From positions 1 through 42,888 of IMG/VR virus record IMGVR_UViG_3300006033_000045: DNA of 42,888 bases, one strand, 5' to 3'. Positions 8,315-17,225 of the stretch are shown here, one piece after another. The notes beneath the pieces are model-generated. The model was not told the origin of the DNA, did not search any database, and saw only the letters and a program-made list of their open reading frames with translations. A program made the position numbers and the translations under genes. Each line of letters opens with the position of its first letter. Within the stretch, counting starts at the first letter, position 1. This stretch comes from a virus.

Positions 8315-11300
8315 ATGGCCCAACTTCCAATCGACGAAGCGATTAACCGATTCAAAGACAACGAAGTTCGCTTCGACGATTTTGTTAATGATTCGACCGG
8401 ATATAATCGCGATAACGGCGCACCTGTCGAAAGCATCCCGGCTTTTCTGAATCGGATTGAATCCGAAATTTCAGCAACCGGGGCGATTGCAATTACGCAA
8501 GCAAACAAGACCGCCGCCGAAGCTGCAAAGAATATCGCACTTACTGCGCAAGCTGGCGCGGAAACCGCACGCGATGCCGCCATTACGGCCAAAGGCGACG
8601 CCATTACGGCTAGAAATGACGCCGTAGCCGCCGCCGCTGGCGCGTCGCTTAGTATCGTCGGCAAGGCAACAAAGGCCGAACTAGACGCCGCTTTGGCTTT
8701 TGTTGATGGAACAATCGGACTTGTTACCAACGACGCGACCGCAACCAATAACGGTTATTATCGTAAAACTGGCGCTTCGGGCGCGGGTTCTTGGGTTGCA
8801 TCGTCTTATGACCGCGTAGCCCTGTTGGAAGCCGACAACGAATATACGAAGTTTCTACAAACTGCCGTAAAGAAAGAAACGGCGCGGATTTTTACCGGAA
8901 GCCAATTGTTTAACGGCGCGGCATGGTTCAACGGAACAACAACCGTCGGCGCTACTGCAACTTCGGGCGGTTGGAAGATTCCCGCAGGAAGTACCGGGAA
9001 CACAAGTTACAACCGATACGAATTCGGCTTTACCGCCGCTGAATCCGCCGCGCTTGCCGGTCGAACCTGCCGTTTCTTGCTTACGTTCAATACTTCGGCG
9101 AACTTGCTTTCGACGCTTACGAACATTGCAAAAGCTGTTGATATTACGGGCACGGCTGGAACTTTGGCAAACCTTCGCTTTGTTGCGTTGAATTCGACAA
9201 AAGCAATTTTCAGCTTCGATTACACGTTTACCGGCAACGAAACTTTGCTTTCGTCGTATCTGCAAGTCGTTAATACGGTTGCGCTTGGTGCCGACGCTTC
9301 GCTTTATTGCACCGGCCTTTTTTACGCCGCGCTTGATGCGCGCGGCCCGGCTGAAGCCGTCGCCGAAATCGGAACGATTGCAACGCTTACGACCGCTTCG
9401 GCTGAAAACAAGCTTGTTGCACTTGACGAACGTTCTTCGGTTTCGTTGAATGCCCAAACCTTCAACGGTGGCGTTTACAGTGCTTCGGCAATGTCAATGA
9501 GCGTTCCCGCTGGTTCTAGCGGCATGAATTCGTATATTACGTTTTCGCTTCCGCTTGAACGAAACGTTTTGCGTTCCGGTCAAACCGTTACGCTTGAACT
9601 TGTCTTGACGACAAGCGACAACCTTATTGCCGAACTTGGTAGCGCATACGCCGCGAACATTAACGTTTCGGTTGATGGCGTAAATTCTAATGCGCAAGCT
9701 GTACCGGGAACAATGAAAGTTGTTCAAAGTGCTGTAAACGAAGTCACCATTACCGGCGATTACGTTTTGCGCGGCGGTCTTCGCGAAACGGCGGGCCTTT
9801 ACTTCCAAATGGCGCAATCGGCGGTTTCGGCAAGCGGTCGAAGCTTTGCGTACAAAAAGGCTTCGTATCGCCTGAAATCTGAAACTTCGAACGACAGCGT
9901 TGTTATTCGTCGGTTGTCCGATGCGCTGTTTTCGTCGGGCGACCTGAAAGACGTTGCAACGTCGGAAGGTGAAATTTTCGCCGGGGCGACCGTTCGCGAC
10001 GCCGGTTACGGCCTTACCGTGCCTGTCGGGCAAACTGGCGCGAATTCGTACCGTCGGTTCAAAATCGACGTTTCCGCAATTAAAAAGTTTGTGGGCAGCA
10101 TTGTACGGGTTCAAATGTTGGTTTCGACTTCGGCAAACGTCGAAGCTGAAACGCCGCTTACCGGCAATCTTAGCGCCTTCTATTCGAACACCGGGCCGGT
10201 TTACAACGCTGCAAAATCGTCTTCAATTACAAAGCTTTCGTCGAAGCTTTGGTTGTACGAATTTACGTACGTCATTGTCGGAACTGAAACGCACCTTGGG
10301 CCGTACGTTCAGCTTTCGGGCGCAAGTGCGGCGCGTACTTCCGAAGGCTTCGTTACTTACGAAGATTTGCGCTTTGTCTTCGATAAAGCCGGTTACAGTG
10401 CGGGCGTTCCCGGTACGCGCGGTTATTCGCCAGCCGAACAAACGTTGAAGTTCCGCGAAAGCGTTATTCAACAGGCACTTAACGCGCTTTCGCCTGAAGT
10501 TGTTTATACGCAAACCGTTACGGTCAAAGCTGACGGAACCGGCGATTATACGACGCTTGCGGCGGCGATTGCTGCAATCGGCGGCGGTTCGAATGCGTAT
10601 CGTCGGGTTCTTTACAAAGTGTACGAAGGTATTTACACCGATACCAACGTTTACCCGCCGAATTATTCGGATATTGTCGGCGTTGGTGAACGCGACAATA
10701 TTTGGTTCAAGGGTGAATTGCCGGATTCTGTCGCAATTGCGACGATTCCAACGGTTCAAACTTTGTATATGAACCAAACGACGCGGCTTAAAAATCTAAA
10801 AATTACCGCGCGAAACATGCGTTACCCGATTCATTCGGATTCGGGCGCAAGTTCGTATCGCGCGCTTCAGGAAATCGAAGATTGCTATATCGAACACTTG
10901 GGCAACCAAGGGGCGATTGACTGGCAAGCGGCGAACGGCGGCAATCCGGGCGGGGTTTGGGCTTCCGAACATGCTTGGGGTTGCGGTACGCATTCCGGGC
11001 AAAAAATCTTTAGCCGTCGGTCGATTTGGGTAAGCCGTACGTCGCCGTTCTACTTCCACACAAACGCCGACTTTGCCGAACCTTGTTACGTCGAACTTGA
11101 CGGCGGGGCTTCGATTTGTACGACCGATACGGGAAGCGCGCTTGTTGTTCAGCCTTTGGGTTCAGGCCAGCCCGACCGCTTCGTTATCAAGAACGGTTGC
11201 GAAATTCGCGGGCCTTTGACTGTCAACCCCGCGCCTTGGCTTTCGAACAGCATTTACAACCAACGCGGCGACCAAAATTCGGAAGTCGAAATTTACGTTT

Positions 11301-12076
11301 CGGGTTCTTCGCCGGTTGCTTGGACAAGTTCGAACAATTGCAACGTTTTAGAACTTCGAAGCGTTGACGCTGCAAATTCGGCTGTTGTTGTTTCGGGAAC
11401 CGGGGCCGAAGCTTTGTTTGGCAAACAACCGAAATACGTTGCGGGCGGCGTTGGTTATCCGGCGCGCGTTTACAGCAAACACGCAATTACCGGAAGCGTT
11501 AGCGGCGTTTTGTTGGGCGCGCGTTTGGGCAACTGTTCTTCGGTTGATAAAACGTTGAACATTGTTTTCGACGGTTCGGTTAATAAAACGATTACGCTTA
11601 ACCAAGATTATTCGGCAATGTCGAACGCAACGGTCGTCGCTTCGTTGAATACGGCACTTGCCGACGGAACGCGCGCGTTTTACGAAATCGACCCTTACGA
11701 CAACACTTGCCACATTACCCAAGCTGAATACGAAAAGACGGTTCTTAATACCGGCGCTTCGGCTGTTCTGCGCGGAATGGGCGTCGCCTTTGACGGAAGC
11801 CAGTTCAAGGGCCGCATTGCGACCGCCAGCGACGCCGCAAGCCTGTTCGCAGGGGTTGCACTGGAAAACGTCGTAGCGGGCCAGCGCGGGCGCGTTCTGC
11901 GGCGCGGTGCCCACATTCACCAACAGCAAATCGCGTTCGTTTCCGCCCCGTCTGTCGCGTTTGGCGATACCTTCGGGATTTCAGGAACGACCGGGCAGTT
12001 TGTGGAAGGCGCGGCGGTTCCGCTGATTCGTTGCATTGAAATTCGCAACGGCTACGGAATCTTCGAAGTTCTTTAA
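8315..12076 (+). CDS. Tailspike with triple beta module and pectinesterase-like beta-helix
   Basis: 1,253-residue receptor-binding tailspike. The ATG at 8315 is chosen because it follows a strong AGGAGT ribosome site; an upstream in-frame start at 8195 would overlap the TipJ gene by 92 bases. In order: N-terminal virion-anchor part; Ala-rich coiled coil (about residues 70-110); three diverged copies of a roughly 170-residue beta domain (marked by GWKIPAGSTGNTSY near residue 218, MSVPAGSSGMNSY near 394 and GLTVPVGQTGANSY near 564); then from about residue 735 a right-handed beta-helix starting TVTVKADGTGDYTTLAAAIA, the opening signature of pectinesterase-like proteins; and a C-terminal tail. 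The helix probably binds or cleaves surface polysaccharide, the triple modules perhaps being carbohydrate-binding. It is the last gene before the terminator. Confidence 0.85.
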   Translation: MAQLPIDEAINRFKDNEVRFDDFVNDSTGYNRDNGAPVESIPAFLNRIESEISATGAIAITQANKTAAEAAKNIALTAQAGAETARDAAITAKGDAITARNDAVAAAAGASLSIVGKATKAELDAALAFVDGTIGLVTNDATATNNGYYRKTGASGAGSWVASSYDRVALLEADNEYTKFLQTAVKKETARIFTGSQLFNGAAWFNGTTTVGATATSGGWKIPAGSTGNTSYNRYEFGFTAAESAALAGRTCRFLLTFNTSANLLSTLTNIAKAVDITGTAGTLANLRFVALNSTKAIFSFDYTFTGNETLLSSYLQVVNTVALGADASLYCTGLFYAALDARGPAEAVAEIGTIATLTTASAENKLVALDERSSVSLNAQTFNGGVYSASAMSMSVPAGSSGMNSYITFSLPLERNVLRSGQTVTLELVLTTSDNLIAELGSAYAANINVSVDGVNSNAQAVPGTMKVVQSAVNEVTITGDYVLRGGLRETAGLYFQMAQSAVSASGRSFAYKKASYRLKSETSNDSVVIRRLSDALFSSGDLKDVATSEGEIFAGATVRDAGYGLTVPVGQTGANSYRRFKIDVSAIKKFVGSIVRVQMLVSTSANVEAETPLTGNLSAFYSNTGPVYNAAKSSSITKLSSKLWLYEFTYVIVGTETHLGPYVQLSGASAARTSEGFVTYEDLRFVFDKAGYSAGVPGTRGYSPAEQTLKFRESVIQQALNALSPEVVYTQTVTVKADGTGDYTTLAAAIAAIGGGSNAYRRVLYKVYEGIYTDTNVYPPNYSDIVGVGERDNIWFKGELPDSVAIATIPTVQTLYMNQTTRLKNLKITARNMRYPIHSDSGASSYRALQEIEDCYIEHLGNQGAIDWQAANGGNPGGVWASEHAWGCGTHSGQKIFSRRSIWVSRTSPFYFHTNADFAEPCYVELDGGASICTTDTGSALVVQPLGSGQPDRFVIKNGCEIRGPLTVNPAPWLSNSIYNQRGDQNSEVEIYVSGSSPVAWTSSNNCNVLELRSVDAANSAVVVSGTGAEALFGKQPKYVAGGVGYPARVYSKHAITGSVSGVLLGARLGNCSSVDKTLNIVFDGSVNKTITLNQDYSAMSNATVVASLNTALADGTRAFYEIDPYDNTCHITQAEYEKTVLNTGASAVLRGMGVAFDGSQFKGRIATASDAASLFAGVALENVVAGQRGRVLRRGAHIHQQQIAFVSAPSVAFGDTFGISGTTGQFVEGAAVPLIRCIEIRNGYGIFEVL

Positions 12077-12094
12077 CAAGCTTCGGAAAAAGAC

Positions 12095-12117
12095 AACCCC
12101 GCTTCGGCGGGGTTTTT
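12095..12117. terminator. Hairpin terminator between converging operons
   Basis: An eight-base-pair stem AACCCCGC / GCGGGGTT with a TTCG loop is followed by TTT on the plus strand. On the minus strand the hairpin is followed at a short distance by CTTTTT. It sits between the tailspike stop (12076) and the polymerase stop (12119), so it probably ends transcription from both sides. Confidence 0.85.
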
Positions 12118-12118
12118 A

Positions 12119-14188
12119 TTAGAAGAACAATTGCGCGGTTTCGGCTTTCTTATACGCCCCGCAATCGTAAAGCATTTCGACCGCTTCGTTAATATACCAA
12201 TCGTAATTTATATCGTCTGGCAGTTCTTCCGGCAAATCCATTACCGGGCGTGCGCCGTCGGTCTTTCCGACTTTGTTTCCGCTTCCAACGTATGCGATAT
12301 AACCGGCTTCGCCTTTTGGGTAATACCAACGAACGACCTTGCCTAAATATTGGCCGTTCTTTTCGCCGCCGCCTTTAACGTTCTTGACCGATACGAAACG
12401 CCGAATATCGCGGCAAGATTTAATCGTTTTTTCGACTGCGGTTCCATTCTTCAAAAAAGAAATAACCGCGTCGCTGCATACCAACGCTTCGGGATTCTTC
12501 GACAGAATCGAATTAAGGGCCGAACCGCGTTCGCAATAAGCGCCTTTGGTTTTGACGCCCAAGCGTTCGTCTAAGAAGCGCGCTTCGGCGTCGCCGCTTT
12601 CTGTTTTTACTGCGACATACGAATTAACGTCGCGACTATAAACGGCGGCGTATCGCGTTTCTTCGGTCTTGAATGCGGTTCGCTTTTCCCATTCGGCAAT
12701 AATCGCCCTTACTTCGTTATGGCGGTCTTTGTGATACTTTGAAACAATGCCGTCGGTATTGCCGGAAATAACAGAAATGCCCGCTTCTTCCAGCATTTCG
12801 ATAAGCATAAGCAAAACAAGTTGCCCGGTAATCGTTACTTGCAACATAAGTTGCGGCGCGTAAAGCGTTGAATATTTGTTGCCAAGTTTGCCGAAACTTC
12901 CATTAATCGTAATCTTCAAACTGTCGGCAATGGTCTTCCAACGCTTCGCCCCGGCTTTGTCGCCTGCCTTTTTAGCTTTGGCGGCTTCATTCTTGGCATG
13001 AATGCGAGTTTCGACAATAGCGTTATAAACTTGCAAGAACGCTTCGCCAAGGTGCGACGGGAAAAGCCTTTGATTAAGGATAATTCGCGGATAAAACGAT
13101 TCTACGTCGTTATCCGCCAAAATGATTTCGTCGGTCGCTTTATGTGCGGCTTTCTTTTCGGTCGAATGCAAACCGCCCATGCCTAGTTTATAGACGCTGG
13201 AACCGATTTTAACTTTCAGTTTGTCGATTTCTTCCGGCATTATCGGCGACCCTAAACCGTCAAGATAAAACCGCGCGTTCTTGATTACTTCGAACATATC
13301 GCGCAACTGTTGCGAACTGTACGAAATGAAATCCGGGGCGTTGTATTGCAAGACCAAATCGGCGGCTAGTGTGGGCTTGCGCGGGTAATAGCCTAAAACC
13401 TTTTGCAGTTCGCTATTAATCACGGCTTCGGCTACTTGGGCATCCGATTTGCTGCGAAGGTCTATGCCGTATTCTTCCGACATTTCCATTCGCAATTTAA
13501 TTTCGGGCGCAAGTTCGTTAAATAGAAGTTCCGTATTCGCTAAGTCGTTACAACAATACGGGCGCACTATGGCCGCATCTTCCGCCGTCAAAATGTGCGA
13601 TTCTGGAAACGGCAAGTCTTGCATTCGGGCCGCGTGCAAACGCCCGGCGTAAAGCTTCAACGAAGCCGGGTTGGCAGATACGCCGCCATTTACCGGGCAA
13701 ACGTTGAATATGTCGATATGGTTATATTTGCCAATTTGAATTCGATATTTCTTTTCAATATCGAACGGCGTAACTTTTTTCGTTCCGTAGTTCTGCCCGC
13801 TTTTAATAATGAAGTCGGAAGCTTCTTTAAGTTCGTTGCAGCTTAAACCCTTCGCCGCAAGTTCGACCATTGGAATATCGTAAGAATTTGAATTGAAGCC
13901 CACAAGGCAAAAGCGCCAAAGCATCCAACGCAACTTCATTTCGGGAAAGTCGTAATCCGGCGACCGTTCGAACGCGACAAACTTTCCATTCGCCAGACAT
14001 TTAAACGCGACGTAAAAGAAGTTTCGGTAACATTCAACGTCGAAGACGAAGACGCTTCCGGCTGGAACTGCCATTAGTTCTTCGTCTGTCATAAATTCGA
14101 CAGGGCGAAGCATAAGCCGAACCGCCGACGCTATCTTGTCGATTTTCCGATTCGCTTTTGTTTTTATAAAGCCGTTTTCGTCTAACAT
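12119..14188 (-). CDS. Family B DNA polymerase with 3'-5' exonuclease
   Basis: 689-residue replicative DNA polymerase. Exonuclease motifs: Exo I FVFDVECYRN (Asp50, Glu52), Exo II VGFNSNSYDIPM (Asn99, Asp104) and Exo III-like YCCNDLANTE near residue 215. Polymerase motifs: A DNDVESFYPRII near residue 360, B LKITINGSFGKLG near 420, and C SGNTDGIV near 475. Motif C reads NTDG where most family B enzymes have DTDS, so the first metal-ligand Asp is Asn while the second is kept; the rest of the active site looks intact. The ribosome site AAGGAAG lies about ten bases before the ATG and overlaps the end of the clamp-like gene. It is last in the leftward replication operon, which suggests coupling to the clamp. 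Confidence 0.9.
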   Translation of the reverse strand: MLDENGFIKTKANRKIDKIASAVRLMLRPVEFMTDEELMAVPAGSVFVFDVECYRNFFYVAFKCLANGKFVAFERSPDYDFPEMKLRWMLWRFCLVGFNSNSYDIPMVELAAKGLSCNELKEASDFIIKSGQNYGTKKVTPFDIEKKYRIQIGKYNHIDIFNVCPVNGGVSANPASLKLYAGRLHAARMQDLPFPESHILTAEDAAIVRPYCCNDLANTELLFNELAPEIKLRMEMSEEYGIDLRSKSDAQVAEAVINSELQKVLGYYPRKPTLAADLVLQYNAPDFISYSSQQLRDMFEVIKNARFYLDGLGSPIMPEEIDKLKVKIGSSVYKLGMGGLHSTEKKAAHKATDEIILADNDVESFYPRIILNQRLFPSHLGEAFLQVYNAIVETRIHAKNEAAKAKKAGDKAGAKRWKTIADSLKITINGSFGKLGNKYSTLYAPQLMLQVTITGQLVLLMLIEMLEEAGISVISGNTDGIVSKYHKDRHNEVRAIIAEWEKRTAFKTEETRYAAVYSRDVNSYVAVKTESGDAEARFLDERLGVKTKGAYCERGSALNSILSKNPEALVCSDAVISFLKNGTAVEKTIKSCRDIRRFVSVKNVKGGGEKNGQYLGKVVRWYYPKGEAGYIAYVGSGNKVGKTDGARPVMDLPEELPDDINYDWYINEAVEMLYDCGAYKKAETAQLFF

Positions 14189-14203
14189 CTTCGAAGCTTC
14201 CTT

Positions 14204-15346
14204 TTAAAACGGCGGAAAGTTATCGTCTTCTTCCGACGACGCTTCGGCATTATGCGGCGTTGCGCTGTTTCTGTCAATACCTGAAAGAACGCCGCGCACG
14301 TTTTCGCCGAAAAAATATGCCTTGTTCGAATCTTCGTCGAAATGAACGTTTTTAAACAACGGTTCGACCATAAGAAGATATTTCGCATTAAAGCCCATGC
14401 TTTCCGGCAAGCCTTCGATTTTATACGTCGAAGCTTCGGCTTCCTGTTCGTTCGAAGCCAACATGCCGTCTTCAAAATAGACAATGCCGCTTCGACTGAA
14501 TGATTCAATCGAACGAACGGCCTTGTAAAATTCTTCGGGAACGGGCCAAGGGTTCAAGCCTTCGCAATTAAAAATGATTCCGTAATTCGGGTATTGTTCG
14601 CCGAAAAGTTGCGTCTTGATAAATGAATCATCTTCGAACCAGAACGTCGCAGACGCCCCGGAATAGCCGAACCCGGTAAGCGCCTTGCCTGCCTTGGCAA
14701 TGGCGACCGCCGACGCCTTGGGAACCAGCATACCGGGCGGAAGGTCGATGCTGTGCCAGTATTCGACCAGAACATGCCCATTCGTCGCGACGGCGCTTCC
14801 TGACTGCAACAGCACGGCGGCAAGGTGCGCATGTTGCGCCCCGTCTGTCGCCAGCGGCAAGACCGCTTCGAAGGCGGCTTTAATGCGGTCGTCGATTACT
14901 GCGCAACGTTCGTCGGGGCCGGTAATTTCGAAGTCGCCGAATGCAACGCACGGAACAAGCGCCTTAAACGCCCCGGAAACGACTGCAAGCGCGTTCGGCG
15001 ATAGTTGGGTAATTGACAGGTCTTCGCCGACCTTGGAAAGCGCGTCGATTAGTTGGTAAGTATGTGGGCACGCGGTCAAGTCTTCTTCGACTTTCGTTGC
15101 GACCGTAAGAACGCCGTTTGACGCTGCGGCCCAATTGCCGGAAATCATGCCGAATTGCTGTTGAACTGTTCCGGCCTTCTTTTGTGCGACGGCAACGAAC
15201 TTCAACGCCGCAAGCAATGACGCCGCAGGGTTTGCGGTTGCCTTTGGCCGTCTGGCGCGATGTTTCTTCGGCTTTGCAGCTTCCGGCGTTGCGGCTGGCG
15301 CTTCGCCGGTCGGAAGCGGAACGTTATTGTCGATTTGCGTTGTCAT
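14204..15346 (-). CDS. Sliding-clamp-like (beta-clamp fold) protein with SSB-type acidic tip
   Basis: 380-residue protein. The middle segment VATNGHVLVEYWHS...LPPGMLVPKAS matches the signature region of DNA polymerase III beta clamps (normally ATDGHRLA...LP...VPRK), and the spacing of alpha/beta units is clamp-like. It follows a basic, Ala-rich N-terminal extension (about 50 residues, KPKKHRARRPKA). It probably holds the adjacent polymerase on DNA. The C-terminus is acidic and ends EEDDNFPPF, very like the tip of bacterial SSB proteins that recruits partner enzymes. The ATG at 15346 is preferred because AAGGGG lies seven bases upstream; a TTG at 15367 could add seven residues. It overlaps the upstream gene by 23 bases. 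Confidence 0.7.
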   Translation of the reverse strand: MTTQIDNNVPLPTGEAPAATPEAAKPKKHRARRPKATANPAASLLAALKFVAVAQKKAGTVQQQFGMISGNWAAASNGVLTVATKVEEDLTACPHTYQLIDALSKVGEDLSITQLSPNALAVVSGAFKALVPCVAFGDFEITGPDERCAVIDDRIKAAFEAVLPLATDGAQHAHLAAVLLQSGSAVATNGHVLVEYWHSIDLPPGMLVPKASAVAIAKAGKALTGFGYSGASATFWFEDDSFIKTQLFGEQYPNYGIIFNCEGLNPWPVPEEFYKAVRSIESFSRSGIVYFEDGMLASNEQEAEASTYKIEGLPESMGFNAKYLLMVEPLFKNVHFDEDSNKAYFFGENVRGVLSGIDRNSATPHNAEASSEEDDNFPPF

Positions 15347-15566
15347 TGCTTGCCCCTTCGTTGTCAAGTTTGGTAATTGCAGCTTGAAGATAATTCGCCA
15401 TATCTAACGCTTCTTCTAAGGCATGTTGCAGCCATGCGCGAAGCGTAAGCGGGTTATTGTCAGTTGTTACGCCATATTTTGCAAGTCCTACGATTGAACG
15501 TTGCAACAACATTTCGCGGTTCTTTTCTACGTTGGAATCGGGCGATTTCGTAATTTCGTTCGTCAT
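15324..15566 (-). CDS. Small helical phage protein (MazG-like/unknown)
   Basis: 80-residue acidic, mostly helical protein. The core YGVTTDNNPLTLRAWLQHAL followed by EEALDMANYLQAAI is a recurring small phage protein; the helix containing EEALDMANYL recalls MazG-type all-alpha nucleotide hydrolases (ExxxD), but only one half-motif is visible, so enzymatic activity is not established. It lies between the helicase (four bases upstream) and the clamp gene (23-base overlap), so it is co-translated with replication proteins. Confidence 0.6.
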   Translation of the reverse strand: MTNEITKSPDSNVEKNREMLLQRSIVGLAKYGVTTDNNPLTLRAWLQHALEEALDMANYLQAAITKLDNEGASNDNANRQ

Positions 15567-15569
15567 GTT

Positions 15570-17225
15570 TCACCATTCAGCGGATAAGATTTCGGGATAT
15601 TTCTTGTTTGTCCATACCCGAATGCGGGAAGGAACGCGCAATTCGGAAACGCGGCGCAACGCTTCGTAAGTCGTAACGGGCGGGTCTTCGTAATGGCGTT
15701 GTCGCCACCAATCGCGCGCCCGCTTGCCCGCAAGGCCGGGATGTTCAAGGCAAAGCCATTCATTGAACATTTGAAAGCCGCAGAAATACGAAACCTTAAT
15801 CGAAGGCGGCGAAGTAAGAATGCCGCTTGCATCGCGCTTTTCGTGCAAGTTGTAAATAATCTTTTGCACGTTGAAATAATCAACTATTGGCGCATCTGAC
15901 CGCAGAACGTCGCCGCCGAATGAATTTGCAAACAACTTCGTTTCGAAGCTAAATTCGGTTCCGCAGTTTATACAATGACGCGCCGAAGCATGGTTATAAA
16001 CGCCGCAGTTTTCGCAGATACGAACCGGCGCGTCGCCGGGCGCACCTTTGCCGGGCTTGCGCGGTTTTACCGGGTCATTTATCGGCCCCAAGCGTTTAAC
16101 GTTTCCGGCGAAATCAAGGAACAAACAATTTTCTTTGTTCGTAGCTGGCGACGGTCTGGTTCCGCGCCCGCCCTTTTGAACGTGTTTGCCCGGCGACATA
16201 GTAGGCTGAAAGTCGGCGATAAGGTCAATCGCCGGGAAGTCGTAACCCGTCGTATATTTGTTCATGCCCACAAGTGCGCGATATTCGCCAGCTTCGAAAG
16301 CCGCCATACGAATATCGTTTTCTTTTTCGGTTAATTTCGAATGGCTGGCAATGGCCGGAATGCCAAACGAATTTAACATGGCCGCGATATGTTCGGCATT
16401 CTTTACGCCAGCGGCGAAGATAAGCCAATGGTTACGGTCGTATGCAAGTTCGCAAGTTTCCTTCAAACCTTCGTAAATGACTTTTTCGGCTTCGTCTTCG
16501 GCTTGTTTGCCGTTGAAATCGCCGTTTGAAAGATTAAGGTTCGACGTATCAATTTTCGTTGCAGTTGGGCGCGAAATCAACGGCGACAAATAGCCTTCGG
16601 CGATAAGCCGGTTAAAGGCTTCGATTCCTGTTATGTCGTAACAAACATCGGTAAAAATGCCGTCGTCTTCGGTAATCATGCCTTGTTTAAGACGGTAAGG
16701 CGTCGCCGTGAATCCAATAACCTTTAAGTTCGGGTTAATCTTTTTCAGTTCGGCGATAATGTATTGGTATTGGGTATCTTCCGAAGGGCTTAACAAATGC
16801 GCTTCGTCGATAATCAACAAATCGCGCCAGCCAAAATGCCTTAAATGCGGCGGCTTATTGTCGCCAGCTTCAAGCGATTTTTTAATGGCTGGTGCGACCG
16901 ATTGAACGCCGCCGAACACGATTGGCATAATCATTTCGCGGCTATTCAGGCCAGCGGAATAAATGCCCATTGGTGCGACAGGCCAAACCGACAAAAGCTT
17001 TTCGGCGTTTTGCGAAATCAACTTTTTAACGTGCGTAAGCATCATTATTCGTTGATTCGGCCAATATTCGAAAATCTTACGAATGAAGTTCGCAATAACG
17101 ACCGATTTTCCGGTTCCGGTCGGCATAGCGACGACAGGGTTTCCGACCCCGCCGCGCTGGAAATAATCGAATATTGCGTATTCCGCTTCGTCTTGATACC
17201 AGCGGTTCGCATAAATACTAGACAT
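15570..17225 (-). CDS. SF2 DEAH-type helicase with zinc ribbon
   Basis: 551-residue superfamily 2 helicase. Motif I MPTGTGKSVV near residue 35, motif II LIIDEAHLL near 135, motif III GFTATPYR near 175, helicase C-terminal domain with IFAAGVKNAEHIAAML, and motif VI QKGGRGTRP near 360. A four-cysteine zinc ribbon follows (CENCGVYNHASARHCINCGT, near residue 400), then a C-terminal region of about 130 residues. It probably unwinds or remodels DNA in replication or recombination, acting with the adjacent nuclease gene, whose end overlaps its start by eight bases. It is similar in layout to phage UvsW/RecQ-like helicases but not assignable to one. Confidence 0.88.
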   Translation of the reverse strand: MSSIYANRWYQDEAEYAIFDYFQRGGVGNPVVAMPTGTGKSVVIANFIRKIFEYWPNQRIMMLTHVKKLISQNAEKLLSVWPVAPMGIYSAGLNSREMIMPIVFGGVQSVAPAIKKSLEAGDNKPPHLRHFGWRDLLIIDEAHLLSPSEDTQYQYIIAELKKINPNLKVIGFTATPYRLKQGMITEDDGIFTDVCYDITGIEAFNRLIAEGYLSPLISRPTATKIDTSNLNLSNGDFNGKQAEDEAEKVIYEGLKETCELAYDRNHWLIFAAGVKNAEHIAAMLNSFGIPAIASHSKLTEKENDIRMAAFEAGEYRALVGMNKYTTGYDFPAIDLIADFQPTMSPGKHVQKGGRGTRPSPATNKENCLFLDFAGNVKRLGPINDPVKPRKPGKGAPGDAPVRICENCGVYNHASARHCINCGTEFSFETKLFANSFGGDVLRSDAPIVDYFNVQKIIYNLHEKRDASGILTSPPSIKVSYFCGFQMFNEWLCLEHPGLAGKRARDWWRQRHYEDPPVTTYEALRRVSELRVPSRIRVWTNKKYPEILSAEW

